The translations under genes were made by a program, and so were the position numbers. DNA of 64,000 nucleotides from positions 496,001 through 560,000 of the forward strand of contig NC_061462.1 in assembly GCF_022581195.2 (NCBI RefSeq). Direction: 5' to 3'. The notes beneath the pieces were generated by a model. It was not told where the DNA came from. It saw only the letters and a list, made by a program, of their open reading frames with translations, and made no database searches. Each line of letters begins with the position of its first letter. The first letter of the stretch is position 1. This DNA comes from Helicoverpa zea. Its lineage: Eukaryota; Arthropoda; Insecta; Lepidoptera; Noctuidae. Shown here piece after piece: positions 55,330 to 64,000 of this stretch.

Positions 55330-55500
55330 TAACTAGCCATTTTTCCGCTGTTTCACCCGCGTCCCATGGGAACTACTGCCATTGCCGTGATAAAATATAG
55401 CCTATGTTACTCGAGGAAAGTGTAGCTTTCCAACGGTGAAAGATTTTTTTTTAATCGGTCCAGTAGTTTTTGAGTTTACTCATTACTATTTGAATTCGTT
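55330..55500. repeat. Second copy of the dispersed repeat end
   Basis: Same order of blocks as at 54.7 kb: TTTCACCCGCGTCCCATGG, AACTACTGCC, ATATAGCCTATGTTACTC, then GGTCCAGTAGTTTTTGAGTT. Confidence 0.6.
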
Positions 55501-57337
55501 TACCAAAAACAATACGTTTCGCATTAAAATATTTTCAGTCCTGGCAACAAAAATGCAAAGAGATTGCCATCTATTGACAGATAACTATAGCTTGTAGGAT
55601 CCCTCGTTTCGTCCCTTCGAGTGGCTGTGTTCATCCCTCTCATTCTCATACAATAGATAGCAGTTTGAAAATCAATGAATAGATGGCGCTGTCAGTAGAT
55701 GAAAAAAACGTAGTACCTACACAATTTATATAACGGTAAGGTTATTTAAATATTATGTGTAATGCTTAATACCAATGCCAGATAGATCCAGGTTTTGCTT
55801 CAAATTAATTTCATTTCTTTCAAACAGAATTGCATAGCTCATTAAAGTTTAATGTGATCCCTGTTGATACAGTCGATGCCGTTGGTTATATAAATTGTAA
55901 GGTAGGTATTATATGAGTAACCAAATATTTATTCCTACAGTACATATGTGTTTAATGTCTTTGTTCCTATAAAAGTAGGTGGCAAATTTGTACCGCAGCT
56001 TTAATTTAACAGACTGCACCACGGTAGTGACTGATTCTCGTGGAAAGAAATCTGTCTCATATACCTCGTAATTGCTTACTTAATCGAATTAAACGAGAAC
56101 ATTTTATTTTTGTTATTATATTTCTTGTCAATGGCCTTTCACTCAAAGCCATATCTATTTTAGATTGATTTAAAAGATAACATTTTTATAAAACTCCGTG
56201 TCAAAAACTAAAATTTGCAACCGCACCCAGATGTCAGTACAAAAGCACATCTAAATTAAAATAACAATATAATCAATATAGTAAATCCGTCACGAATCCT
56301 GCACGATAAATCCATACAATAGCGGATTCGTGCGATTTTAGCGAAATGTTGCTTTTGTACGACAGACGTCCGCGCCGAGGGACGGCCGATGACAGAATGA
56401 TGGATCGTAGACGTTCCTACAATGTTATGTGCGCAGTTGAGCACACGGCTATGTGCGCCTCAATTGTACCGGGATCATTCCTTATGTACTATGTATGTTT
56501 GGAGTAGAGTGGCCTTGCATATATCTTAAGAGGACGTAAGCTGCATGAATTCTCCTCATAATTACCTAGACCACTAAGTACCTAGGTATGCTATTGTCTA
56601 GATTGAATGCTACTTTCATAAAATTATTCCACGGCTGGAGTAGACTCGAAAGAGTTGCCAGGTTAACGGATTTTGTAGGTTACATGAAGAGCCAAATTGT
56701 TTGCGCTAATTGGTGAATGCTTTTGGTCTTTTACATATAAGAGCTTACCTTTACGCAGAAATAGGTACCTAGGTATCTATTCTTTGTTGGGTCGCATGCA
56801 AATCTGCTAGGTACTTATTATTTTATGAAAATGCTTCAGAACCCCCGTAAAAAGGGTCGCAATCTCCTGACTTACACCCATAATCCATTTACATACTTAC
56901 CCACGTCTCACTTTCATTATTACGGTGGAGCAAAAAAGTGCTAACGAACACGTCAGGGTGATATCTTTGTATATTTTGTGTATAAATGTATAATTTCTGC
57001 AGACTGTGGTGATCCATCACGGGAGACAGCGACCGACAGATTTTTGTGAACAAACCAAGAGTGGGTGACATAGAAATTGTAAAATTTCAAATGTGTAGAA
57101 TTTGTGGTGTTTGGAATTTGGGTTTAAGGCTACTGTGTCCTTATTTTTTGCAGGAAGTAGGTAAAGGAAGATTCAGTCAGTTGACAGTCTTAGATCTGTT
57201 TGAAATCGGTAGGTACCAAATAGATTGCATATTTTGCAAATGTTTTTTTTTGTAATCGGTTCTTTCAAACGCTCCTATTAATAAACTGATAAATTATATT
57301 TAGAAACTAATCTTGTGAATGCGAGTAATATCTAGCA
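55501..57337. other. Gene-free stretch between PDHB and the LINE
   Basis: GAGATTGCCATCTATTGACA and an inverse-like ATAGATGGCGCTGTCAGTAG at about 55,560-55,700 may be the ends of a small repeat. No coding exon was recognised. Confidence 0.4.
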
Positions 57338-57343
57338 TTTTAT

Positions 57344-57368
57344 TATTTATTTATTTATTTATTTATTT
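57344..57368 (-). repeat. TAAA tetranucleotide tail of the LINE
   Basis: About six ATTT units on the plus strand, that is (AAAT)n at the 3' end of the element on the minus strand. LINEs of several clades end in such short repeats instead of poly(A). Confidence 0.85.
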
Positions 57369-57696
57369 AATGCTTCTGCACATTTCGTACAAGGCGGACT
57401 TAACGCCATAGGCGTTTTCTGCCAGTCTACCTTTGGGTGGTGGAGAAAAAGCTGTGGTAGGTGCAAAGTTTTTGTTAAAAATATTGTCAACAAAGAACAC
57501 AAAAATATATATATATTTACAATATATGAATAATAATAAATATACAGTATACATACATACTTAAATACATACATACTACAATACATACATACTACAATAC
57601 ATACAATATTACATTTGCCAAGAGAGGCCAAGAAACAAATTAACAACAATAAAATAAAGTAAAAAAAAATAAGAAAAAAACACCAAAAAAAACTGT

Positions 57697-60645
57697 CTAC
57701 AGTTGCGACTCTGCCAATTTCGTATGGATGTGGTCGCGTAATTTCTTTTTGAAGGAATAACGACTGTTGACCATCCTGATCTCCAGCGGTAGCTCATTCC
57801 AGAGAAGAATAGACTTAACAAAGAAGGAAGAATGAATAATATCTGAACGGTGAGCAGGGCAGTGAAGAAGACGATTATTAGAGGAGCGGAGATTTTTATT
57901 GTGCTGTGAACACACATACTGAAAGTGGGAGGTTAAGTATGAAGGTGAAGATGGGGTAAATAGTATAGAAAAAAGAGTAGTTAAAGCCCTCATCACACGT
58001 CGTTGTCTTATCGGTAGCCATTTAAGTTGCGCTCGATACGCTGACACATGATCGTACTTGCGGAGATTAAAAACGAATCGAATGCAATTGTTGAGAAGCC
58101 GGTCAAGTTTATTGAGCAGATCTGCATTCAGGTCATAGTAGCAAACATCACCATAGTCAATTATGGGAAAGATTAAGGTTTGCATAAGCGTCGCCTTAAC
58201 ATTGAAAGGGAGAAAATTTTTCAAGCGATAGAGGAACCGTAGCGTGCTAGTAACTTTCTGACTGACAGCTGCAACCTGTGATTGCCAGTTTAGCGTGGAG
58301 TCAATGTGTAGGCCAAGATTTTTCACAGTGCAACTGTACAGAATGTTGATGCCGTTAAAAGCTAAAGGTGGCAAGCCAACACTATCAACTTTGCTCATAG
58401 TTCTCGAGCTCCCAATAATAATGGCTTGACATTTGGTAGGGTTAACCTCCACCCCAAACCTGTCAGACCAATTTTTCACTACTTCTAGATCAGAATTAAT
58501 TAGATCAAGCGTATTAATCAAGTCCGTAGCTTTGGTGTGTCGATAAAGCTGCAAGTCATCAGCATAAAGATGATACGAACACTGAAGCTCGAGAGTGAGT
58601 AGATTTATAAATATCGAGAATAGAAGAGGTGAGAGTATGCCGCCTTGTGGAACGCCAGCATTCAAAGTACACCAAGTTGATGAGCCTTCATCCACCCGAA
58701 CAGACTGCTGACGATCCCGAAGATAAGAGGAAAACCAGTCTATTGATTCAGAAGAGACCATAAAATGGGATAGGATAGATAACAGGATGTCATGACTGAC
58801 GGTATTGAATGCATTCGAAAAGTCGACTAGAACCAGCACTGTTAGGTTAGCGTCTTCCGTAGCACGTCTAATATCGCCAGTCACTTTAAGGAGGGCAGAG
58901 GAAGTGCTGTGGCCCGGCCTAAACCCAGATTGTAGTGGGCTCATGAGTTTGTTTACATGAATAAAACGCGCAAATTGCTTATGAGCACAAGCCTCAAGCA
59001 CTTTGGACAAAAAGGGAAGAATAGAGATAGGACGGAAATGACTGGGGAGAGTGGGACTAGAAATTTTGGGAAGAGGACGTACGTACGCTTTTCTCCAAAG
59101 CAAGGGGAAAGTTCTAGAGAAGAAGGAGTAGTTGACAATGTGGGTGATAACAGGCAGGATCGGGACAAGGATGGTAACAATCATTTGCCGACTGATGTTA
59201 TCACATCCCATCGCTTTTGATTTAATGGAGAGGATAATTTTTCTGATCTCTCCCTCATCGACTGGCTGAAAATGAAAAGGATTTATATTAGGACGCGTTA
59301 GACGTGATATGAAATTTAGAGTATCCTGTTTGGTTAAATAATCCAAATCAGAAGATGTGCTGAAAAGACTGTTTAAAGCATCTAAAGATATAGAACTAGG
59401 TAGGTCTAAATGACGCGATTTGCCAATACCCAGAGTCCCTAGAAACTTCCAGATATCGGCAGAGGTCGATGATGAGACATTGTTTAGTATATGGCGGCGT
59501 TTAGCGTTGCGTATCATCAAATTACACCGATTCCTAGCAGCCTTATATAAAGCCCAGTTTTCATCCGTACGTTCCCTTTTAAACTTGCGAAACGCCCGGT
59601 TCCTCCTGCGCATGGCAATCTTGATAAGACTGGTCATCCAAGGTGCTGGTGGCCGTTTTACCCTTACCTTTTTAACTGGTGCATGGACATCGTACAGCTT
59701 GTTCACAAAGTTGTTAAATATTGTGACCTTGTCATTAACGGAATCAGCTGTCATCAAAGGTGTCCAATCAATTTTAAAGGCGTCCTCAAGCAACCGATCT
59801 ACATCCATGCGTGCGAAGCACCGCCTATGCAGAACCTTAGTCTTGGGCTTGGGAGGTTTCAGGATATAGGAAAGGAAAATGAGGTCGTGATGAGAGAAGC
59901 CAGGAGCAAGATATTGACCGTGAGAGGAAACAAGGGATTGATTGGAAATGATCATTACATCCAGCCAGGAATCATTACCGACCGTGGACCGATGAGTAGC
60001 CTGGAGAGGAAGTACAATTAAGCTGGACGATTGTACAAGGTGCAGGAGTTTACGGGTACGAGGAGAATTAGGAGCAAGGAGGTTTGTGTTCAAATCACCC
60101 ATGATAATGTAATGTGCATACTCTGAACCCAGCGATTCTAAAACCGATTCAAAATCAGTGAAGTAATCGACAGAAGGGGGGCAGTAGACAACACCAACGA
60201 CAGCTTTGGCACCCTTCACTGAAACCTCTAGAAAGAGATATTCAGCACTTGGTAGAGGACCAGAAGAGCGAGCCAAAATCCTATAAGGAAAATCTGATCG
60301 AAGGTAAATTGCCACGCCACCCCCTCTTCTCGCAAGCCGATCATTCCGAATAAGAACGAAGCCAGGAAGAGAGTACGAGGTGGACAAGAGATCTGGTTTA
60401 AGCCAGGTCTCAGAAATCAGGATGGCGTGAACATTAATATTACTAAAAGTCACAACGAGTTCACTGTAGTGACTCGGGATACTCTGAGCATTGATGTGAC
60501 ATACATTGAAAAAATTATTTATTTGTTGGAATTGTGCTCTCAAAGTATCACCGAGGGTATCAGGTAATGAGCAGAAACTATCATCGTTATCACCAACATC
60601 CAAGGATTCATTAGCAGAATGGAAACTATCACTATCAGAATTCAT
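57697..60645 (-). CDS. LINE ORF2: endonuclease and reverse transcriptase (982 aa)
   Basis: The apurinic-type endonuclease spans about residues 45-275. It begins with VCHINAQSIPSHYSEL, has LISETWLKPD carrying the catalytic Glu, GGGVAIYLRSDF, IIMGDLNTNLL and the terminal SHHDLIFLS with the catalytic His. The reverse transcriptase spans about residues 480-770, with FRPISILPFLSKVLEACAHK, LQSGFRPGHST, LVDFSNAFNTVSHDIL, GVPQGGILSPLLFSIFIN and YHLYADDLQLY, which carries the two catalytic Asp. The C-terminal part ends HTKLAESQL. The first ATG gives MNSDSDSF; an upstream TTG is not likely to be the start. No stop or frameshift was seen. The clade is probably CR1/Jockey-like (Kiri or Daphne relatives), which a tree would have to settle. 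Confidence 0.93.
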   Translation of the reverse strand: MNSDSDSFHSANESLDVGDNDDSFCSLPDTLGDTLRAQFQQINNFFNVCHINAQSIPSHYSELVVTFSNINVHAILISETWLKPDLLSTSYSLPGFVLIRNDRLARRGGGVAIYLRSDFPYRILARSSGPLPSAEYLFLEVSVKGAKAVVGVVYCPPSVDYFTDFESVLESLGSEYAHYIIMGDLNTNLLAPNSPRTRKLLHLVQSSSLIVLPLQATHRSTVGNDSWLDVMIISNQSLVSSHGQYLAPGFSHHDLIFLSYILKPPKPKTKVLHRRCFARMDVDRLLEDAFKIDWTPLMTADSVNDKVTIFNNFVNKLYDVHAPVKKVRVKRPPAPWMTSLIKIAMRRRNRAFRKFKRERTDENWALYKAARNRCNLMIRNAKRRHILNNVSSSTSADIWKFLGTLGIGKSRHLDLPSSISLDALNSLFSTSSDLDYLTKQDTLNFISRLTRPNINPFHFQPVDEGEIRKIILSIKSKAMGCDNISRQMIVTILVPILPVITHIVNYSFFSRTFPLLWRKAYVRPLPKISSPTLPSHFRPISILPFLSKVLEACAHKQFARFIHVNKLMSPLQSGFRPGHSTSSALLKVTGDIRRATEDANLTVLVLVDFSNAFNTVSHDILLSILSHFMVSSESIDWFSSYLRDRQQSVRVDEGSSTWCTLNAGVPQGGILSPLLFSIFINLLTLELQCSYHLYADDLQLYRHTKATDLINTLDLINSDLEVVKNWSDRFGVEVNPTKCQAIIIGSSRTMSKVDSVGLPPLAFNGINILYSCTVKNLGLHIDSTLNWQSQVAAVSQKVTSTLRFLYRLKNFLPFNVKATLMQTLIFPIIDYGDVCYYDLNADLLNKLDRLLNNCIRFVFNLRKYDHVSAYRAQLKWLPIRQRRVMRALTTLFSILFTPSSPSYLTSHFQYVCSQHNKNLRSSNNRLLHCPAHRSDIIHSSFFVKSILLWNELPLEIRMVNSRYSFKKKLRDHIHTKLAESQL

Positions 60646-60654
60646 AAATGGCAA

Positions 60655-61275
60655 ATGATATATAAAACAAATATTTATAAGTACCTATATAAAACTAAAA
60701 CTAAATAAGAAATAAATTTACTTTTTTAACTATTCCAACACCACCCGCCAGCGAACACCAATAAACAATGAATAAAACAACAAAAAAACGTTAACAGCAA
60801 AACAGTAAATAAAATAAAAACTGACACGAAAATAGCAAAAAAAAAAAACACACACATAAAACACAAAAAAAAAAATGATACACTAATGGGTTACATTATT
60901 AGTATATGAAAAGCAAACAGATAAAACTATTTATGTGCGTCTTGTCATTCCATTAAAGTGTGACTATGCATGTTTGACACATGACATATCTGACATTACT
61001 TAGTTTGACATTCTAAAAGGATTTGAGATTTAACAAAATAGGAACGAATAATATTTATTTTCTAGAGGGTAAACTAAGATTAGAATAAAATAAGTGAACT
61101 TAAACAACAAGAGATACACGAAGTAACATTACACTAACTAAAATAACAAAATAATCCAAAGGAAAGTAGATCTAAACATCCACTGTGAAGAAAATTGAGG
61201 AAAACGTGAGTATAAATATGATAATTACATATTGAGAAATGCCAGTCGTCACATACCTAATGCACAAGTGTTTTC
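60655..61275 (-). other. Inter-ORF spacer of the LINE
   Basis: About 630 bp with no open frame on the element strand, AT-rich, with two oligo(A) runs on the plus strand (60,839-60,873) that are oligo(T) on the element strand. It could hold an internal ribosome-entry or re-initiation signal, or be a foreign insertion; neither is shown by the sequence. Confidence 0.4.
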
Positions 61276-61278
61276 AGA

Positions 61279-61965
61279 TCAATCAGTCGAGGATGCATTA
61301 GACTTCACCGGGTACTTCTCCAGAAGCGGTATCAGTTCTTCCAATGAAGAAATCCTATGCCGGGTCCCATCTGAAGTCCTGACGACAATCACACCGTCCT
61401 GCGACCAACATGATCGCATACCGAAGTGCTGCCTGGCCTTGGTGAAGATGGACTGCCTGGTCTTAGTCAAGAACTCCTTCACTGAGATTTTGGTCCCCTT
61501 CAAGCCAGTCTTCGCCTTCCATACTGCTGTCTTGACATCTAATCCAGAAAACCTCACAAGGATTGGCCTTGGATGATCCTTACCGGGACTGCCGAGCCGA
61601 TGTGCCAATTTTATACTTGGAACTGCAATGTCTTTGAGACCCAATTTACCATTGAGTATGCTCAATATTGTGGCAGTACAGTCCTCAGTGTCTGCTTCAG
61701 GAACTCCTTGGAAAATTAGAGCCTTCCTTCGGTGCCTCATCTCCAGGCCATCAATATGCAGAAGACACTCGGCAATTTGTTTCCTGAGCAATCCAAGGAC
61801 ACTGTAGATGAGCTCTCTAAATGCCCGGAACTCCTCTGCAATCTTAGCCACAGTATCTTTAGCGGGTCCTGCAGCCTGAATTTGTGCACCAAGTTCATCC
61901 ATCTTCCGGGTGAAGTTCTCCTCAAGACTCCTTTGAACAGATAATATCTCCGAAAGCTGTGACAT
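61279..61965 (-). CDS. LINE ORF1: coiled-coil plus RRM-like nucleic-acid chaperone (228 aa)
   Basis: The start MSQLSEILSVQRSLEENFTR begins a coiled coil to about residue 75. An RRM-like core follows (RRKALIFQGVPEADTEDC, then LAHRLGSPGKDHPRPILVRF), and the C-terminal domain ends VRTSDGTRHRISSLEELIPL. This resembles L1-type ORF1 proteins (Transposase_22 family), which bind the element's RNA. It is intact. Its presence upstream of a CR1/Jockey-like ORF2 is not the most usual pairing. Confidence 0.8.
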   Translation of the reverse strand: MSQLSEILSVQRSLEENFTRKMDELGAQIQAAGPAKDTVAKIAEEFRAFRELIYSVLGLLRKQIAECLLHIDGLEMRHRRKALIFQGVPEADTEDCTATILSILNGKLGLKDIAVPSIKLAHRLGSPGKDHPRPILVRFSGLDVKTAVWKAKTGLKGTKISVKEFLTKTRQSIFTKARQHFGMRSCWSQDGVIVVRTSDGTRHRISSLEELIPLLEKYPVKSNASSTD

Positions 61966-62100
61966 TCTTGAACACTTCAATTACTGTGCTTTGTGATTGT
62001 GAAATAATTTAGTGCTCTTGATTAATTGTTGTTTGGTGATGTGGCAGGTGGTGAATAAATGTGTGCTCAATTATTACATTTACTACTGTGAGTATTAGCA

Positions 62101-64000
62101 AACTGAGACAGTAATAATTTCCAAAAAAAACTTATAAATACTATTAAATATTAATTTAAAAGGCTCAGAGAATCTGAGAAACGTTTTGACTTTTTGGACA
62201 CCTACCCCCAAAATTTTCCATCAGCGTACACGATAGATTTTTTGCATCTAAGATTCCGGGAACACTCAAGTATTTTTTATACTGGAACTTTTGAGAATAT
62301 GATTGTCACAAAATTAAATCAAATCTAACTTCATAGATAAGTTAGATTCTCTGATCTCTGATCTGGTACTTACCTAACTCTTCAAAACTATATTAAATGC
62401 CCTATTTAAGTTGAAAGGGTGATTTTAATTCAATAGAGTGTTTTACCGAGAGGGTCAGATCTGAGTTTAAACAAGGGTGCGGGTGCTGAGTTGTGACGGA
62501 TATTTTACGCCGATTAACTTTAAGACACAAGATTAACAGATTAAGCGAGTATGAATGGTGATTAAGGAACTTTATTTTTTCATTATCACAAAATTGTATA
62601 GAGGTCCTATTTTCCATGTTCAGCGTGACGTTGAACAGATGTTGTATAGTTTTGAATTGGGGTTTGTGGGTTTTGGGAAGATTTTTAACACCATTGGACA
62701 GCTATTATCTCATAACTTAAGTAATTCACATAACAATAGAGGTAGAACACAAACTATCAATTAGACCCTAGGAAGCAAAGTTTATAAATTTATTAGCCCT
62801 TTTACCCGACTTCCAAACTCCTTTTTTCAAATAACTACCAACAACTACGTCTTTCTATGTAAATACAACTTTAGGTGCCTATTTATACATAAAAATGCCA
62901 TGTAGGTACATAAGGTAAGGTAAACGCGGGTGAAGTCGTCATGCCCCAATAGTCGTCAATTAATCTAAAAACTTTTATTTATTATTTCTACTGAACTTAA
63001 AATGGGCTGGTTTATATGTCAATATATTGTTGATAACATATTGCACAATTGAAATAACAACACGGGGTTTTAACGGTCATGGCGTCCAAGATATGTTATT
63101 CGAAACGTGTGTGCCCTAACAAAAAAGTTTTTTCGTGAAGTTCAGCTGTCAAAAGTGAAACTCAGCACGTGGTTTTGTGTTTTGATTTACATAACTCCAG
63201 TGGGGTCTGTGGTATGTTTCTTTGTTTAATTAGATAATTAAGTTTATTTGCTAACGATGTAATATGCAATTTGGAATACTTTTAATATAGAAGATATATT
63301 TTTTTAATGTGACATCTATTGGTACTTTAAAACTCCCATTTGACCCAAAACCCGTCAATTTTAGAATTATTACGACGACTACTGGGACATGCTCAAAAAT
63401 TGCACCTAAACTCGTCATAATGAGGATATTTTGTGTTTTACAGTACAAAATGCGAATAAATAGCTAATATCGGGACTTTTACAAAATTGTTAACTCTCTA
63501 GAACAAACATATTTAAGGTTTAGACTACATTTGTTGATAAAACTGCGTTTCTTTTAAGCTTTTTTTTAGGGGTACATTTTACTCTGCTGGTTCTAGATGC
63601 ACGTACACAGTCATGTTATTCGATTCAATTAATATGTTTCTTAATGGCTAAATCCCCTGTTTTCTATAAGTATGCACTTTCTACGAGTGTTTTTTTTTTA
63701 GGTATATATTGGCCGCTGTAGGCCTCCGCCATTCGATTAAGGACACGCGATACACATCTACCGCTTTGGGTACAACTACCACTAGCCTTTGTTTCTACTA
63801 CGCTTGGATTACAATTTGTGGCAAGCAAAAATTGACTGTTCTTACACTACGCTTTTCGTTCGAAATAACTGCATGGTATAAAAATTATGTCATTCAACTA
63901 GTTTCGACGCAAAAAATATTAAAATCAGTTTTAAAACTAAGACATAGCTTCCATCTCTGTCACTTCTTTGCTTGTCGTATTCGATATTGATGGGTAAAGA
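62101..64000. other. Right edge, no gene seen
   Basis: AT-rich. A short GATCTCTGATCTGG duplication lies near 62,350. The 63,080-63,180 part (TTTTTTCGTGAAGTTCAGCT) has no recognisable family. No exon could be supported. Confidence 0.4.

Larger units (their letters stand above)
57338..62100 (-). mobile_element. Near-complete non-LTR retrotransposon (CR1/Jockey group), two ORFs
   Basis: Two open frames lie in the order ORF1 then ORF2 on the minus strand, and the element ends in a run of TAAA units (57,344-57,368). The 3' untranslated region holds ATAC/ATGT-type repeats. The 5' end is placed only approximately, and no convincing target-site duplication was found. Both ORFs are uninterrupted, so the copy may be young and possibly active. 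ORF1 and ORF2 are separated by about 630 bp. Confidence 0.85.

Noticed and set aside
57320..62120. AGTAATA at both sides of the large LINE as a target-site duplication
   Set aside because: Seven A/T-rich bases that do not abut the 3' tail; not convincing.
1..64000. CRISPR array, operon or ribosome-binding-site features
   Set aside because: All genes have spliceosomal introns and the repeats are eukaryotic transposons; no regularly spaced short direct repeats with unique spacers exist.

Overview
The window looks like a piece of a moth genome, probably noctuoid Lepidoptera. It is AT-rich, its genes are split by spliceosomal introns with GT/AG borders, it carries an insect-type mitochondrial gene, and it is crowded with tRNA-derived SINEs, RTE-, R1- and CR1/Jockey-like LINE pieces and Harbinger, hAT and P-like DNA elements of kinds familiar from moths. 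Species cannot be fixed from the sequence alone. Every family name here rests on motif recognition by eye, with no database search.

Layout. From 1 to 16.5 kb there is no confident gene. This part holds a Harbinger-type MITE (482-1052), an RTE tail (about 2.0 kb), a 118-bp tandem repeat next to an R1-like 3' end (3.36-4.0 kb), a near-perfect foldback (4.15-4.6 kb), three SINE copies (6.9, 7.6, 9.9 kb), a 1.8-kb long-terminal-inverted-repeat element (8.06-9.85 kb) and two smaller inverted-repeat elements (13.1 and 14.7 kb). At 16.54-17.09 kb (minus strand) lies the first coding exon of a rhodopsin-class neuropeptide receptor, SIFamide/NPFF-like; its other exons are not visible and should lie beyond the left edge. 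From 17 to 33.8 kb the sequence is gene-poor, with two copies of one MITE (20.8 and 24.9 kb), an R1-type LINE fragment (25.8 kb) and a hAT remnant with an 8-bp target-site duplication (30.5-31.8 kb).

At 33.8-36.2 kb (minus strand) there are two small two-exon genes in tandem. Their architecture is the same: a 14-nt first coding segment starting MAF, a phase-2 intron, then a hydrophobic N-terminal segment. I do not recognise them, and they are the best candidates for undescribed genes. From 36 to 41 kb I see no gene. An RTE fragment (41.3-42.2 kb), a MITE and a PIF/Harbinger element precede the one complete conserved gene, pyruvate dehydrogenase E1 beta (44,181-55,125, plus strand, 8 exons, 369 aa). 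The Harbinger element ends only 180 bp upstream of its start codon. The PDHB introns hold a P-like element with a THAP-domain ORF, two RTE fragments with clear target-site duplications, SINEs, a 122-bp tandem repeat, a GC-rich MITE and a nested insertion. At 57.3-62.1 kb (minus strand) is a nearly complete non-LTR retrotransposon with intact-looking ORF1 and ORF2, possibly young. The last 1.9 kb shows nothing recognisable.

The genes do not form one pathway. PDHB acts in mitochondrial pyruvate oxidation, the receptor in neuropeptide signalling, and the paired small genes have no assigned role. Much of the value of the window is in its transposon archaeology: eight insertions with target-site duplications of 8 bp or more that can be read directly, and several long hairpins.
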